From contig BFBT01000002.1 of NCBI GenBank assembly GCA_003112755.1, positions 124,001 to 188,000 on the forward strand: 64,000 nucleotides of DNA. The letters run 5' to 3'. This DNA is from Lawsonibacter asaccharolyticus (GTDB lineage: Bacteria; Bacillota; Clostridia; Oscillospirales; Oscillospiraceae). The position numbers and the translations under genes were made by a program. Below, in pieces: positions 1 to 7,615 of the stretch. How positions within the stretch are numbered: position 1 is the first letter of the stretch; the number at the start of each line of letters is the position of its first letter. Below the pieces are notes generated by a model. The model was not told where the DNA came from. It was given only the letters and a program-made list of their open reading frames with translations, and ran no database searches.

Positions 1-835
1 TCCTCTGCAGCTCAACCCGGTGCGGTCGAAAATAATATGCGGATAATAGCTTTCTAATATGCAAATAACATGTAAAAAATGGAATGGAGGGGAGAGTGGC
101 GGAAAGGATGTCTGGGTCGGAGACGGGGCAGCAGTAGACGGCTGGGCGGAAAAGTTTGATGGATTGGTTGGATGCTATGCGGAATGGTTAGTCGGCTGGG
201 TCGGTAGGAGGGTGCAGATGGTGGGCGTATGGGGCGGAGATAGGGCGGAAAAGTTAGACGAATGGGTCGGCAACTTTGCGGCATCCACCAGGAGCGGATC
301 CCAGGGAGCTCCTCCGTAGCATTGTCCCCGGCTTTATCATCCGCCTCGGTGCTCCCAAAGCAGGCTTCACCGTCGCCGGCGCTCCCAAGGATCAAAATAG
401 CCGTACTGGCACAGAAACATAGCCGGTTTTATACCCAATTTTCGTTGCCTCTCATGGTGCCTCCAGGGATGGCAAATGATTTTTCTGCTCAAGAATACAA
501 AGGTTGTTTACCGTCGCCGGCATCATAGCAAAAAAAACAGGAAAGAAGCCGCCCACAAATGAAATGGGGCGGCATTATCTTTTGTAGCGGAAATATGGAT
601 AGTGGCTGTGATTTGGGATGCAGATGGAGGCTGTGTGGATATTTATAGGGGGTGTGATGAAATGGGAAGTGTGGACGGTGGCTATGCTGAGATTGCACGG
701 TTTTTGACGATTGTACTGCGGTAACTGCATGGGTCCATAATGGAACTTGGCGGTGTTCAATGTGGTTTATGACCGGATGGGACAAGGTAGGTGATTATGG
801 GAAGAAGGAGTCGGGGCGTTCGGCAAAAGAAAGCC
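1..835. other. Gene-poor window start with G-rich degenerate repeats
   Basis: No open frame here has a ribosome site together with recognisable protein character. Positions 60-260 are strongly G-rich on the plus strand and contain imperfect repeats, such as GGCGGAAAAGTT at about 147 and 246 and CTGGGTCGG at about 112 and 197. The frames across it read as low-complexity W/G-rich or P-rich strings, which looks like a decayed minisatellite rather than a gene. A terminator lies at 548-583 and the right end of the tnpB unit begins near 836. Confidence 0.5.
548..583 (+). terminator. Rho-independent terminator
   Basis: GCCGCCC pairs with GGGCGGC across a short A-rich loop and is followed by ATTATCTTTT. 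The gene it would end is not identifiable in the window. Confidence 0.5.
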
Positions 836-1130
836 GTCAACTGCCCCGACCCATAAAGGGTACGGGGCTTGTTAAGGGCCCTAACCCTCCATAGTTTCCA
901 GGGCTTGTAGCTCATCGCATTTGGTCCTTGCGTCGCTCCCGAAGGAGTGCTCCCAAGCGCCGCTTTTACATGCGGTACCTGCGGTACAGCAGGCCTATGG
1001 CTACATCGCCGGGTGGTTGACAACACCCGTTTTTTGGTCCCGCCAGGATGTACCCGGCAGGAATATGTGTTTCTCGAACCGGCCTAGCCTTTTGGCTAGG
1101 CCAGTTTGGCTTCTCCGGGGCCACTCGCAT
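836..1130 (-). ncRNA. Candidate omega (reRNA) guide RNA of TnpB
   Basis: In characterised tnpB loci the guide scaffold overlaps the 3' end of tnpB and the IS right end. Here the 260 bases after the tnpB stop are non-coding and hairpin-rich: GGCCTAGCC/GGCTAGGCC near 1081-1103, a GGGTG/CACCC stem near 1012-1030, and the terminal CCCCGACCC stem. The guide would be copied from sequence left of about 836 on the minus strand. Assigned by position and structure only. Confidence 0.45.
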
Positions 1131-2373
1131 CTGCGGCAGCAGGAGCAGGCTTCGGCAGTACAAACTTAGGCTCTGGGTCGCCTGCTGCGTACATCCGTCC
1201 CAGATAATGGATGTTCATGGCGCCCGCCCGGTCGTCGTTGGTGCGGTAGCCGCAGGCGTCGCAGACATATTCATGGGTCTCGCGGTGGCGGTTTGATTTA
1301 AGGATGCGGCCACACCTGGGGCAGCGCTGGGAGGTGTACTTGGGCAAGACCTTCAGCACCTCGGCTCCGGCCAGCTGCGCCTTGTAGCTGAGGAATTGCT
1401 CGTACTGATAGAACGCCCAGGAGTGCAGTTCCCGGTTGCCCTTCGCGTCACGCTGGTTGCCCTCCGCGAAGCTGATGCCCGCCAGGTCCTCTACTACAAA
1501 GAGGGTGCCGGCGCCATATTCGGAGACGAGTGCCTTCGTGAGGCAATGATTAACATCCCTCATCCAGCGGTTCTCTCGTCCCGAAATGCGCTTCAGCGCC
1601 CGCTTTGCAGATTTGGTGCCCCTGGACTGCAGTTCGACCCGTACATCTGCAAAGGATTGCCGATTTTCCATGATCTCCCTGCCGGAGACAAAGGAGGTTT
1701 TGCCCTTTTCATCATAGCTGACAGAGAGGAACCTGATGCCGCGGTCGATGCCAACAATATGGGCATAGCTGTCCAGCTCAGCCAGGGTGGCGTCATCCAC
1801 TTCCCGGGTCGCCGGGATATGGAGGTACCACTCACCCAGGAGGCTCACCAGTTTGCCGGTACCGAAGGTCCAGCTGCCGTCGAAGAAGCCGGCAAAGCAC
1901 TCAGGCGCGTCATAGGACATGATGGCCCGCTTGCCCAGCGTATTCACGGAGATTTTGTTTCCCTTCTGGGCAAAGCTGTAGTCCCGGTTGCGCACCAGGT
2001 CGGCCTGCGGCCGGTGGAACTGCACCGGATGCTGGAGCCAGTTCAGGTCGCGGGTGATAGACTGCCGTTCGCCGTTTTCATCTTTGTAGCGGAACGGGCG
2101 CTGCCAAAGCTGCTCCCGCACAGCCTTGTAGCGGGCAACGACGGTCCGAAATACGGATGCAGCCAGCTGAGCCTTCAGCCCAAATTGGCTGCGGACAGTT
2201 TGGTACAGCGCCTTATGCAGCTTGAGCACGCTCAGGAAGCAGCCGTTGTCGAACGCATATTGGGCGACAAAGTTGCAGGCCTCCATATATGCTTTGGACA
2301 TGACCCCAAAGGCCAATACATCTTCTTCGCTGGGGCGAAGGTGCAGTTTCATGGTAATTGCGATGGTAGGCAT
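1096..2373 (-). CDS. tnpB: TnpB RNA-guided nuclease (IS605 OrfB)
   Basis: A 425-residue TnpB, full length for the family. The RuvC-like catalytic residues appear intact: D210 in GIDRGI, E295 in VVEDLAG and D381 in DDRAGAMNI. A four-cysteine zinc finger (C351, C354, C371, C374) lies before the last motif, and an N-terminal helix-turn-helix-like segment is typical. TnpB proteins use an omega RNA to cut DNA and retain the element at its donor site. The start is supported by AAAGGAGG at 2381-2388. Upstream, at 2406-2433, is the same AAT/GCATA promoter seen across this window, so the insertion is either wired into the element's transcription or comes from a host using the same promoter type. Confidence 0.92.
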   Translation of the reverse strand: MPTIAITMKLHLRPSEEDVLAFGVMSKAYMEACNFVAQYAFDNGCFLSVLKLHKALYQTVRSQFGLKAQLAASVFRTVVARYKAVREQLWQRPFRYKDENGERQSITRDLNWLQHPVQFHRPQADLVRNRDYSFAQKGNKISVNTLGKRAIMSYDAPECFAGFFDGSWTFGTGKLVSLLGEWYLHIPATREVDDATLAELDSYAHIVGIDRGIRFLSVSYDEKGKTSFVSGREIMENRQSFADVRVELQSRGTKSAKRALKRISGRENRWMRDVNHCLTKALVSEYGAGTLFVVEDLAGISFAEGNQRDAKGNRELHSWAFYQYEQFLSYKAQLAGAEVLKVLPKYTSQRCPRCGRILKSNRHRETHEYVCDACGYRTNDDRAGAMNIHYLGRMYAAGDPEPKFVLPKPAPAAADASGPGEAKLA

Positions 2374-2405
2374 AGGTTTCCCTCCTTTCTGTATGGGGAT
2401 GGGTT

Positions 2406-2433
2406 ATACTATGCACGCATCGCAGACCCTATT
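2406..2433 (-). promoter_or_regulatory. AAT/GCATA promoter for tnpB
   Basis: On the minus strand AAT (2433-2431) is followed after 16 nt by GCATAGTAT, about 35 nt upstream of the tnpB start. Its presence in an IS unit is notable. Confidence 0.6.
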
Positions 2434-2478
2434 GGCGAAAATACCATCCCCGATTCCTCGGAGGAGGTGATGTTAAAC

Positions 2479-2494
2479 CGCCCCTAAAGGGGCG
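2479..2494. repeat. IS left-end hairpin
   Basis: Perfect inverted repeat CGCCCC-TAAA-GGGGCG located 105 bases upstream of the tnpB start, in the position expected for a subterminal left-end hairpin. Confidence 0.55.
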
Positions 2495-2623
2495 TCGTTT
2501 CAGACCGAATTGTACCTTATGAAGTGCCGGCGCGTGAGGATGGGAGCTGGTACACCGGGTTGGCGGGTCTCGCTGTTTTGTACAACCGGGAAATATCCTG
2601 GCTGTTGTTGCAAACAGGCAGTT

Positions 2624-2658
2624 CTCACGGATCCTGCGTAGGCTCCGAAGGAGCCCGA
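2624..2658 (+). repeat. Intergenic repeat, truncated R arm
   Basis: CTCACGGATCCTGCGTAGG then GCTCCGAAGGAGC is the first third of an R arm. The TTTCTTCGTTAAAAAAGAC end is absent; the next recognisable feature is the terminator of the 2742-3446 gene. Confidence 0.6.
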
Positions 2659-2685
2659 CCTGGGGGAACTAGCCTGGGATGTAGG

Positions 2686-2732
2686 CAAAAAAAAGGAGCG
2701 GGACCGGGAGATATCCTCCTGGGCCCGCTTTT
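2686..2732 (-). terminator. Terminator of the 2742-3446 gene
   Basis: Read on the minus strand, GCGGGCCCAGGAGG pairs with CTCCCGGTCCCGC and runs into eight T residues. Confidence 0.8.
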
Positions 2733-2741
2733 GGCGCGGTA

Positions 2742-3446
2742 TTAGATTCTCTGTGCTCCTGCGATGGCGCCCTGATCAATGACGATGCGTCCATCGCTGA
2801 TACGGCTGCCGAAGTCACCGAACAATGTGCCGTCCCAGTCTGAGAGAACCATCTCATAGTCGCTGATTTCCTCCAGCCGGCCGGATACGATGCTCTGGCC
2901 ACCCCAGAGCCTCAGTTGCTCACCAATACGGATCTCGTCCTGATGCTTGGTGTTCAGGGGGACTAGGGCGGGGCGGAACCCGAGGCTCGCGTTTCGATAG
3001 CCGGACGAGCGGCTGCCCCAGTAGCGGGCCGAATTGTAGCCACGATACGCACGGTATGACCCTATTTTCCCTGGTTCTTGTACCCAAAAATAGGCGTCTT
3101 TCCAATGCCAGATGGAGTCATCCTCTCCGACGGCATCAAGAGCCGCATCCCACTCGTTAGGCTCGTCTTTTTCTGCTCCAACCTGAAGCAATCTCACTGT
3201 GAAGCGGAAGCCGCCGATGGATACTTCCTTGCCGAACACTAAGTCGTTGGCCTTCAGGTTGTCCCAGCTAATCTTGGTTAGGATACAGCGGTCGGCGATG
3301 AGCATGTTGTTCACCACCACCCAGCTGATCTCTTTGCCAGGAACAGCTTCGCCGATCCTGATGGCTTGGCCGGAGTTGTACACTATTTCTGTGTCTGCCG
3401 GGCAGTCGTCCAGATAGAGGCTGCCTAACTTAATGATATTTGCCAT
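2742..3446 (-). CDS. Lectin-fold-like family protein, isolated paralogue
   Basis: A 234-residue protein of no family I can name with certainty. It is clearly paralogous to the five genes at 42.5-46.7 kb: an N-terminal KLGSLYLDD start, PGKEISWVVVNNMLIADR near residue 40, ISWDNL and GKEVSIGGFRFTVRLL near 60-85, WHWKDAYFWVQEP near 115, an RGYNSARYWGSRSSG then SLGFRPALVPL block near 135-165, and a C-terminal ISDYEMVLS...DGRIVIDQ. The aromatic/Arg/Gly-rich segment ending in GFRPALxP resembles the C-type-lectin core of formylglycine-generating-enzyme-like and retroelement-diversified phage proteins; this is inference from pattern. It has its own promoter and terminator, so it is monocistronic, 39 kb from its relatives. 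Confidence 0.75.
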   Translation of the reverse strand: MANIIKLGSLYLDDCPADTEIVYNSGQAIRIGEAVPGKEISWVVVNNMLIADRCILTKISWDNLKANDLVFGKEVSIGGFRFTVRLLQVGAEKDEPNEWDAALDAVGEDDSIWHWKDAYFWVQEPGKIGSYRAYRGYNSARYWGSRSSGYRNASLGFRPALVPLNTKHQDEIRIGEQLRLWGGQSIVSGRLEEISDYEMVLSDWDGTLFGDFGSRISDGRIVIDQGAIAGAQRI

Positions 3447-3495
3447 ATATGTATTATCCCCTTCCTATGCTTGCTCCTAAATTGTTCCGTAATAC

Positions 3496-3524
3496 AGTTG
3501 TATGCAAAACTGCCGGAGTTCATT
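3496..3524 (-). promoter_or_regulatory. AAT/GCATA promoter of the 2742-3446 gene
   Basis: Minus-strand AATGAACTCC...GCATACAAC with the standard 16-nt gap; ACAATTTAGG follows 18 nt after the CATA, matching the CCAATTT-type element. Confidence 0.65.
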
Positions 3525-3634
3525 TGAAAGCTGAAATGAAAGGAGAAGTGCCCATTAGGAACATACTGCAGCCGCCTTCAGACTGGTAGGGGAGAGGGGT
3601 GTGCGAATCATTGGCACAGACTAGAAAGAGCAGT

Positions 3635-3731
3635 CCCACGGACCCAACATAAGGCTCCGAAACGGAGCCTGCCCGTGCCACAGCTCCTGGCAGAGGCAAT
3701 CTTCCTGCCGCATTTCTTTGTTAAAAAAGAC
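3635..3731 (+). repeat. Intergenic repeat, R arm
   Basis: CCACGGACCCAACATAAGG, hairpin GGCTCCGAAACGGAGCC, then CATTTCTTTGTTAAAAAAGAC at the right end. It lies upstream of the minus-strand promoter at 3.5 kb and left of a terminator-like hairpin. Confidence 0.75.
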
Positions 3732-3773
3732 TCTAACAACAACCCTCTTCCTAAACAACAAAGCGACGCTTCT

Positions 3774-3806
3774 GCCCCCTCAGTTGGAGGGGGCGATCTT
3801 TTTTGT
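3774..3806 (+). terminator. Terminator-like hairpin
   Basis: GCCCCCTCAGTTGGAGGGGGC followed by GATCTTTTTT. No coding gene ends immediately upstream, so it may end a short non-coding transcript crossing the R arm. Confidence 0.6.
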
Positions 3807-3822
3807 GCTTTTGAGGGAGGTG

Positions 3823-3904
3823 GCCTTTTCTGAAGAAGAAAAGCTGCAAGGCGTTTTTGTTTTGCCTTTAGCCCATAGCAAAGCCTCATATGGGCCGTAA
3901 ACTC
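3823..3904 (+). repeat. Intergenic repeat, degenerate F arm
   Basis: CCTTTTCTGAAGAAGAAAAG, a T-rich GTTTTGCC segment and CATATGGGCCGTAAACTC follow the F-arm order but the central GGCTCC hairpin is lost. Confidence 0.45.
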
Positions 3905-3921
3905 TCCTGTTTTGCGCAGCA

Positions 3922-3953
3922 AATATTGCAAACTCACACAACATGTTGTATCA
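3922..3953 (+). promoter_or_regulatory. Weak AAT/CATG promoter candidate
   Basis: AAT at 3922-3924 and ACATGTTGT at 3941-3949 keep the usual spacing but with CATG in place of CATA. It is the only candidate found upstream of the KilA-N gene, 240 bases away. Confidence 0.25.
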
Positions 3954-4014
3954 TGAATGGTAAACAGCTGTTCGTCCTAGCGGTCTTAGACTGCCAAGGC
4001 TAGTGCTAAGCGGC

Positions 4015-4115
4015 CTCATGGACCGCAAATAGGCTCCCAACGCAGCTTTCATCCAGAAAGTCACCACATGACCTTCTTCGAAAGTCACCACATGACCTTC
4101 TTCGAAGGTCACAGA
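4015..4115 (+). repeat. Degenerate R arm with 24-bp tandem duplication
   Basis: CCTCATGGACCGCAAATAGG begins like an R arm. Inside it a 24-bp unit (AAAGTCACCACATGACCTTC plus TTCG) occurs twice perfectly at 4057-4080 and 4081-4104. A single reverse-complement copy sits in the F arm at 10050-10077, so the unit is an optional insert of this repeat family. Confidence 0.6.
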
Positions 4116-4192
4116 GGGAGCTGGTTTCGGTGAAAGTCCTGGCAAACGGCGCTATCCCCCCAGTATCAATTCGCTATGGAGGCGTTTCCTGA

Positions 4193-5026
4193 ATGAATAA
4201 CAAATTGATTGTCCACGGAGCAGAAATTGCAGTTACAACCATAGATGACAAGGATTATATTTCCCTGACGGATATGCTCAAGGCGAAAGATGGGGACTTT
4301 TTCATTTCTGACTGGCTGCGAAACAGAAACACCGTCGAATTCCTTGGGATATGGGAACAAATCCACAACCCAGATTTTAATTATGGCGAATTCGCCGTAG
4401 TTAAAAGCCATGCCGGCCTGAATAGCTATAAGCTCAGCGTCAAAGAGTGGGTCGAAAAGACTCATGCGATTGGACTGCGGGCAAAGGCTGGAAGATATGG
4501 CGGCACATACGCCTACAAGGACATCGCCTTTGAGTTTGGCATGTGGATCAGCCCAGAGTTCAAAATCTATCTGATCAAAGAGTTTGAACGACTCAAGGCT
4601 GAGGAAATGAAACAGCTTGGTTGGGACATCAAGCGAAACCTAGCCAAGATCAACTACCGCATCCATACAGACGCCATCAAGGAGAACCTGATTCCGCCGG
4701 AGCTTTCCGCAAAGCAAGTCTCCATGGTGTATGCCAGTGAAGCCGATGTGTTGAACATGGCTCTGTTCGGCATGACTGCAAAGCAGTGGCGGGATAGCCA
4801 TCCGGATCTGAAAGGGAATATCCGTGACTACGCCAATGTCTCTCAGCTGGTCTGCCTGTCCAATCTGGAAAATCTGAATGCGGTGTTTATCGGAGAAGGG
4901 ATGTCTCAGGCCGAGCGCTTGGCAAAGCTCAACGCCATCGCCATCAGCCAGATGGAAATATTGACACAAGACCACCGTATCGAAGCTCTGGCATCCCATA
5001 CTGGAGAACTGTCTCCCCAAGATTAG
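4193..5026 (+). CDS. KilA-N domain protein
   Basis: 277 residues with an N-terminal KilA-N domain (about residues 5-120: YISLTDMLKAK near 22, FISDWLRNRNTVEFLGIWE near 37, W/F-rich FGMWISPEFKIYLIKEFERL near 110-130). KilA-N proteins are DNA-binding factors common in phages and large mobile elements. The rest is mostly helical and ends in a region with MSMVYASEADVLNMALFG-type sequence also typical of these proteins. A GGAGG at about 4179-4183 supports the start. It is followed at 67 nt by a small antitoxin-like gene. The DNA target and role are not readable from sequence. Confidence 0.85.
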   Translation: MNNKLIVHGAEIAVTTIDDKDYISLTDMLKAKDGDFFISDWLRNRNTVEFLGIWEQIHNPDFNYGEFAVVKSHAGLNSYKLSVKEWVEKTHAIGLRAKAGRYGGTYAYKDIAFEFGMWISPEFKIYLIKEFERLKAEEMKQLGWDIKRNLAKINYRIHTDAIKENLIPPELSAKQVSMVYASEADVLNMALFGMTAKQWRDSHPDLKGNIRDYANVSQLVCLSNLENLNAVFIGEGMSQAERLAKLNAIAISQMEILTQDHRIEALASHTGELSPQD

Positions 5027-5093
5027 TCTGTATCCGACCGGCTGCGCAAAGAATAAGAAGCAGCTTTCCATTTCGTGGAAGGATGGCGATGAT

Positions 5094-5246
5094 ATGGAAA
5101 ATGTCAGCATGAGTTCTGAACGGTCCCTCTGCGCCGACCTGCTGCGGGCGAAGCGGGACCGGGAGCAGGGGGTGGAGTGTGTCCCTGCTGACGAGGTGCT
5201 GGCCAGCATGGAGCGGGCTATCGAGGATGCGGCTGGAGATGCCTAA
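5094..5246 (+). CDS. Small putative antitoxin (RelB/Phd-like position)
   Basis: A 50-residue acidic protein beginning MENVSMSSERSLCADLL, overlapping the start of the following RelE/ParE-like frame by 8 bases (GATGCCTAA). Short size, predicted helices and overlap with a toxin-like frame fit a type II antitoxin, probably C-terminal. An AAGGATG-type ribosome site is weak. Family not assigned. Confidence 0.5.
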   Translation: MENVSMSSERSLCADLLRAKRDREQGVECVPADEVLASMERAIEDAAGDA

Positions 5247-5531
5247 GTACAGCGTCCAGTTTAACCCCAGGTTGCAGCGGCAACTTATATCCACGCAGCC
5301 TTCATCGCCAGGGTGAGTAAGCCGGCTGCCCGGCGGCTCCTGGAGGAATTTCGGGCACTGGTGAAACAGCTCGGGGCCAACCCCTATCTCTATCCGCCCT
5401 GCGACGACCCCAACCTCCCGCCGAACTTGTACCACAAGGCAAATATTGCTAAATGGTACAAGGTGATATATTATATAGAGGAAGAGCAGGTGTTTGTCGA
5501 GGCGGTTGTGGACTGTCGGAGCCAGGGCTGA
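5239..5531 (+). pseudogene. Frameshifted RelE/ParE-family toxin
   Basis: The frame from ATG 5239 starts MPKYSVQFNPRLQRQL, the usual ParE/RelE opening, but stops after 25 codons. The rest of the toxin lies in another frame: TYIHAAFIARVSKPAARRLL directly after the break near 5277-5285, then NPYLYPPCDDPNLPPNLYHK and KWYKVIYYIEEEQVFVEAVV, the conserved RelE-fold C-terminal strands, ending in VDCRSQG. A single indel around 5280 explains both halves. GTG 5313 could start a 72-residue remnant, but the first strand and helix would be missing. Likely an inactivated addiction toxin whose antitoxin persists. Confidence 0.75.
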
Positions 5532-5536
5532 GCTAC

Positions 5537-5634
5537 CTCACGGACCATACATAGGCCCCCGGAGGGGGCTGGATTCATTGAGTGCCTCCAGCAAAAAAAT
5601 AAACCCCTCGCCGCCTCTCCTCGCTAAAAAAGAC
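5537..5634 (+). repeat. Intergenic repeat, R arm
   Basis: CTCACGGACCATACATAGG, hairpin GCCCCCGGAGGGGGC (pairing kept, sequence changed), then CTCCTCGCTAAAAAAGAC; the AAT/GCATA promoter at 5656 follows 22 bases later. Confidence 0.8.
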
Positions 5635-5655
5635 CTGGCCCAAATTCATCCACAA

Positions 5656-5685
5656 AATATTATTTTGGGAAAGTGCATATAATAT
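5656..5685 (+). promoter_or_regulatory. AAT/GCATA promoter of the SLH/CAP gene
   Basis: AAT at 5656, GCATATAAT at 5675-5683; about 75 nt leader to the start at 5760 with AAGGAGG at about 5743. The -10 here also contains a perfect TATAAT. Confidence 0.7.
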
Positions 5686-5759
5686 TAGTGAAGAGGCAAG
5701 GGATCTAGTTCTCCACAAGAACGGAGAACCGAAATATTATTTAAGGAGGACCTTTCAAC

Positions 5760-7016
5760 ATGAAAGCAACGAACAACAAAAAGCGCATTTCCCTGTTGCT
5801 GGCAGCGGCCATGCTGATCAGCATCTTCGCTGGCATCTTCGCCACGACCAGCAAACCCACCTTTCCCGATGTCCCCACCTCCCACTGGGCCTACGCATCT
5901 GTAAATCGGGCCTCGGAAAATGGCTGGATCGCAGGCTACAGCAACGGGAAATTTGGTCCGGCGGACAATGTGACTTATGGTCAATTCGCTCTTATGCTGG
6001 GCCGGTCTGTTGACCCCTACCTGATCTCTGCGTACGGAGGGGATCCATCGATGGTTGAATGGTATGTACCCTGCATGGCGGTGATGAGGGGCGACAGTAG
6101 TTATTGCGTAGGAACCCCCATCATTGATTCCGATATCCATGAGATCGCCAATGAGCCGGTCAACCGGTATAATATGGCGCAGATCCTCTTCAATATCATG
6201 ACCATATATGATAAGGTCCCCAGCTATGATGCCGCCGCGGTACAGGCCGGCATTGCCGACTGGAAGAGCATCCCCGACAACTATAAGGATGCTCTGATGG
6301 CCGTGGTAAGTGCTGGCATCATCAGCGGTGTGGACGACAAGGGTACTTTCAATGGCAGCGCCCTGATGAACCGTGGTCAGGCTGCTGCGGTACTGTGCCG
6401 GATGTATGATGTATTTTCTGGAACAGGAACAACCACCCCTGCGACTCCTGATGAATCTGATACTCCCACCAGCACCGAGCTGGGACAGAAGCTGTCCAGT
6501 GGAGCCACTGCGGCGGCGGGGGTAGCTTCCGGTATTGGTAAAAAGGATGATTATCCCACTTATGGAAACTCTGATATTGTATCCAACAATGGGTATTACA
6601 CCGGAGCTACCAATGTGGATGTTGGAACGGCCCGATTGCAGTATAGCGCACTGGAGTATGTGAATGAGGCGAGGGTGGATGAGGGTCATGCGCCTCTGAG
6701 CTGGGTTCCCAGCGATGCAGCCGAGGAGCATACGCTTCAGCGGTGCTATGAGCTGGTGAGTGACTTTTCGCATGAGCGACAGAAAGGAAAATTTGCCGGA
6801 GAAGTAATCGCAAAGGGGCAAATTTCAATTTACAGTGCGGTGGAAGACTGGATGAATTCTTCCGGGCACAAGCAAACACTGATGGCGGATGATTACAAGT
6901 ATTTGTCTGCTGCAAAAGCGGGTAATTGTTGGATTATTTGTTTGTGGAGTGGTGATTTTGAATTGGTCGAACGGTGGTCTTCTAACAACTACGATTATTC
7001 GGCCTATAACAATTGA
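5760..7016 (+). CDS. Secreted SLH-CAP domain surface protein
   Basis: 418 residues. A basic N-terminus and hydrophobic stretch (about 8-28) form a signal peptide. An S-layer homology motif follows (FPDVPTSHWAYASVNRA, NGWIAGYSNGKFGP, YGQFALMLGRS; about 34-82); a second degenerate SLH unit lies near 170-215 (NYKDALMAVVSAGIISG, NRGQAAAVLCRMY). After a Thr/Pro linker a CAP/SCP-like domain occupies about 290-405 (ALEYVNEARVDEGHAPLSW, FSHERQ, GE, SSGHKQTLM, CWIICLWSGDFE). SLH repeats bind secondary cell-wall polymer, so the CAP domain is displayed on the cell surface. The canonical CAP active-site histidines are only partly recognisable. The 3' end is followed by a duplicated fragment of its own tail. 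Confidence 0.88.
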   Translation: MKATNNKKRISLLLAAAMLISIFAGIFATTSKPTFPDVPTSHWAYASVNRASENGWIAGYSNGKFGPADNVTYGQFALMLGRSVDPYLISAYGGDPSMVEWYVPCMAVMRGDSSYCVGTPIIDSDIHEIANEPVNRYNMAQILFNIMTIYDKVPSYDAAAVQAGIADWKSIPDNYKDALMAVVSAGIISGVDDKGTFNGSALMNRGQAAAVLCRMYDVFSGTGTTTPATPDESDTPTSTELGQKLSSGATAAAGVASGIGKKDDYPTYGNSDIVSNNGYYTGATNVDVGTARLQYSALEYVNEARVDEGHAPLSWVPSDAAEEHTLQRCYELVSDFSHERQKGKFAGEVIAKGQISIYSAVEDWMNSSGHKQTLMADDYKYLSAAKAGNCWIICLWSGDFELVERWSSNNYDYSAYNN

Positions 7017-7021
7017 GAAAG

Positions 7022-7116
7022 GAGGAACCTCCTATTGGGTTATCTGCTTGTGGAACGGTAACTTTGAGAGGGTTGAGAGATTTTCCGTCAATAATTACGA
7101 TGTCGGCTACCATTAA
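7022..7116 (+). pseudogene. Duplicated 3' end of the CAP gene
   Basis: Immediately after the CAP stop, codons reading GGTSYWVICLWNGNFERVER then FSVNNYDVGYH and a stop repeat the last 31 residues of the preceding gene (CWIICLWSGDFELVERWSSN...). Divergence of roughly a third shows the duplication is not recent, or that the spare tail came from a paralogue by recombination. No start or ribosome site precedes it. Confidence 0.75.
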
Positions 7117-7173
7117 GCAGAGAGCAAGACTACCTATGCTAACCACAATCTCACAGAGTTCCATACAACAAAC

Positions 7174-7210
7174 GATGCCCCCGAGGATTTCCTTGGGGGC
7201 ATCTTCTTTT
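7174..7210 (+). terminator. Terminator of the SLH/CAP unit
   Basis: GATGCCCCCGAGG pairs with CCTTGGGGGCATC and is followed by TTCTTTT. Confidence 0.85.
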
Positions 7211-7239
7211 CTGCTTGTTTCGCCATTTCCAGTGATTAG

Positions 7240-7602
7240 ATGAGGTTGTTTGTCATGAGGATCTTGCGGAAGCCGATGGCTGACTTCTCGGACGGCGTTC
7301 TTGCCCGTTTGGAAAGGTTGCTCTCTATTTTAGATGAGCACGCTGAAAAGCGGGTTGCCCGCGAGATTAGAAAGTTGGCTGCGGCCAACGAAATCCTCAG
7401 AGGAACGACGAAAGCACTGCCCAAGGACATCACAAAGATGTCCGAGAGCGGTGCTTCCATCGAACTGGCAGATTATGTGCGCGCTGTGATGGGACTCCAG
7501 CCTAACCATGGCGCTACTCTGCCAAAATTGCTCTTGGGAGTCTTCAAGGCTTGGTTGACGGCCAAGCTGAAGAAGATCTCCAAGAGTCCCGCCAGCTCCT
7601 AA
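7240..7602 (+). CDS. Truncated paralogue of small antisense-regulated family
   Basis: 120 residues related to the proteins at 9445-9795 and 19403-19843: KALPKDITKMSESGASIEL (about 60-78) aligns with the ETLSPAICEMAKNGVSINL block of the 19.4 kb protein and the KALHLTSKDVAKRSANIDP block of the 9.4 kb one. The N-terminal membrane segment of the relatives is missing. There is no ribosome site and no sense promoter; a terminator ends just 30 bases upstream. The 3' side, including stem-loop, antisense promoter and terminator, is conserved. Probably a 5'-truncated copy, perhaps not translated. Confidence 0.5.
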   Translation: MRLFVMRILRKPMADFSDGVLARLERLLSILDEHAEKRVAREIRKLAAANEILRGTTKALPKDITKMSESGASIELADYVRAVMGLQPNHGATLPKLLLGVFKAWLTAKLKKISKSPASS

Positions 7603-7615
7603 TTAAGGGGATGGC

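Larger units (their letters stand above)
836..2500 (-). mobile_element. IS605/IS1341-type tnpB-only insertion sequence
   Basis: The tnpB gene is flanked by two subterminal hairpins of the kind used by single-strand IS200/IS605 elements. The left-end hairpin is CGCCCCTAAAGGGGCG at 2479-2494. The right-end hairpin at 844-867 pairs CCCCG..CCC with GGG..CGGGG and is followed on the minus strand by AGTTGAC. No tnpA (Y1 transposase) gene is present, so the unit would depend on a TnpA supplied elsewhere. Exact ends are inferred; no empty site is available for comparison. Confidence 0.6.

Noticed and set aside
40..85. Minus-strand promoter leading out of the window (GCATATTAG)
   Set aside because: The spacing-defined upstream triplet is CAT rather than AAT and no downstream gene is visible.
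1396..2487. 363-codon plus-strand frame opposite tnpB
   Set aside because: TnpB on the other strand has intact catalytic motifs and regulatory signals; this frame has none.
4057..4112. Possible CRISPR-like short tandem repeat
   Set aside because: Only two adjacent perfect copies with no spacers, and the unit recurs inside an F arm, so it belongs to the intergenic repeat family.
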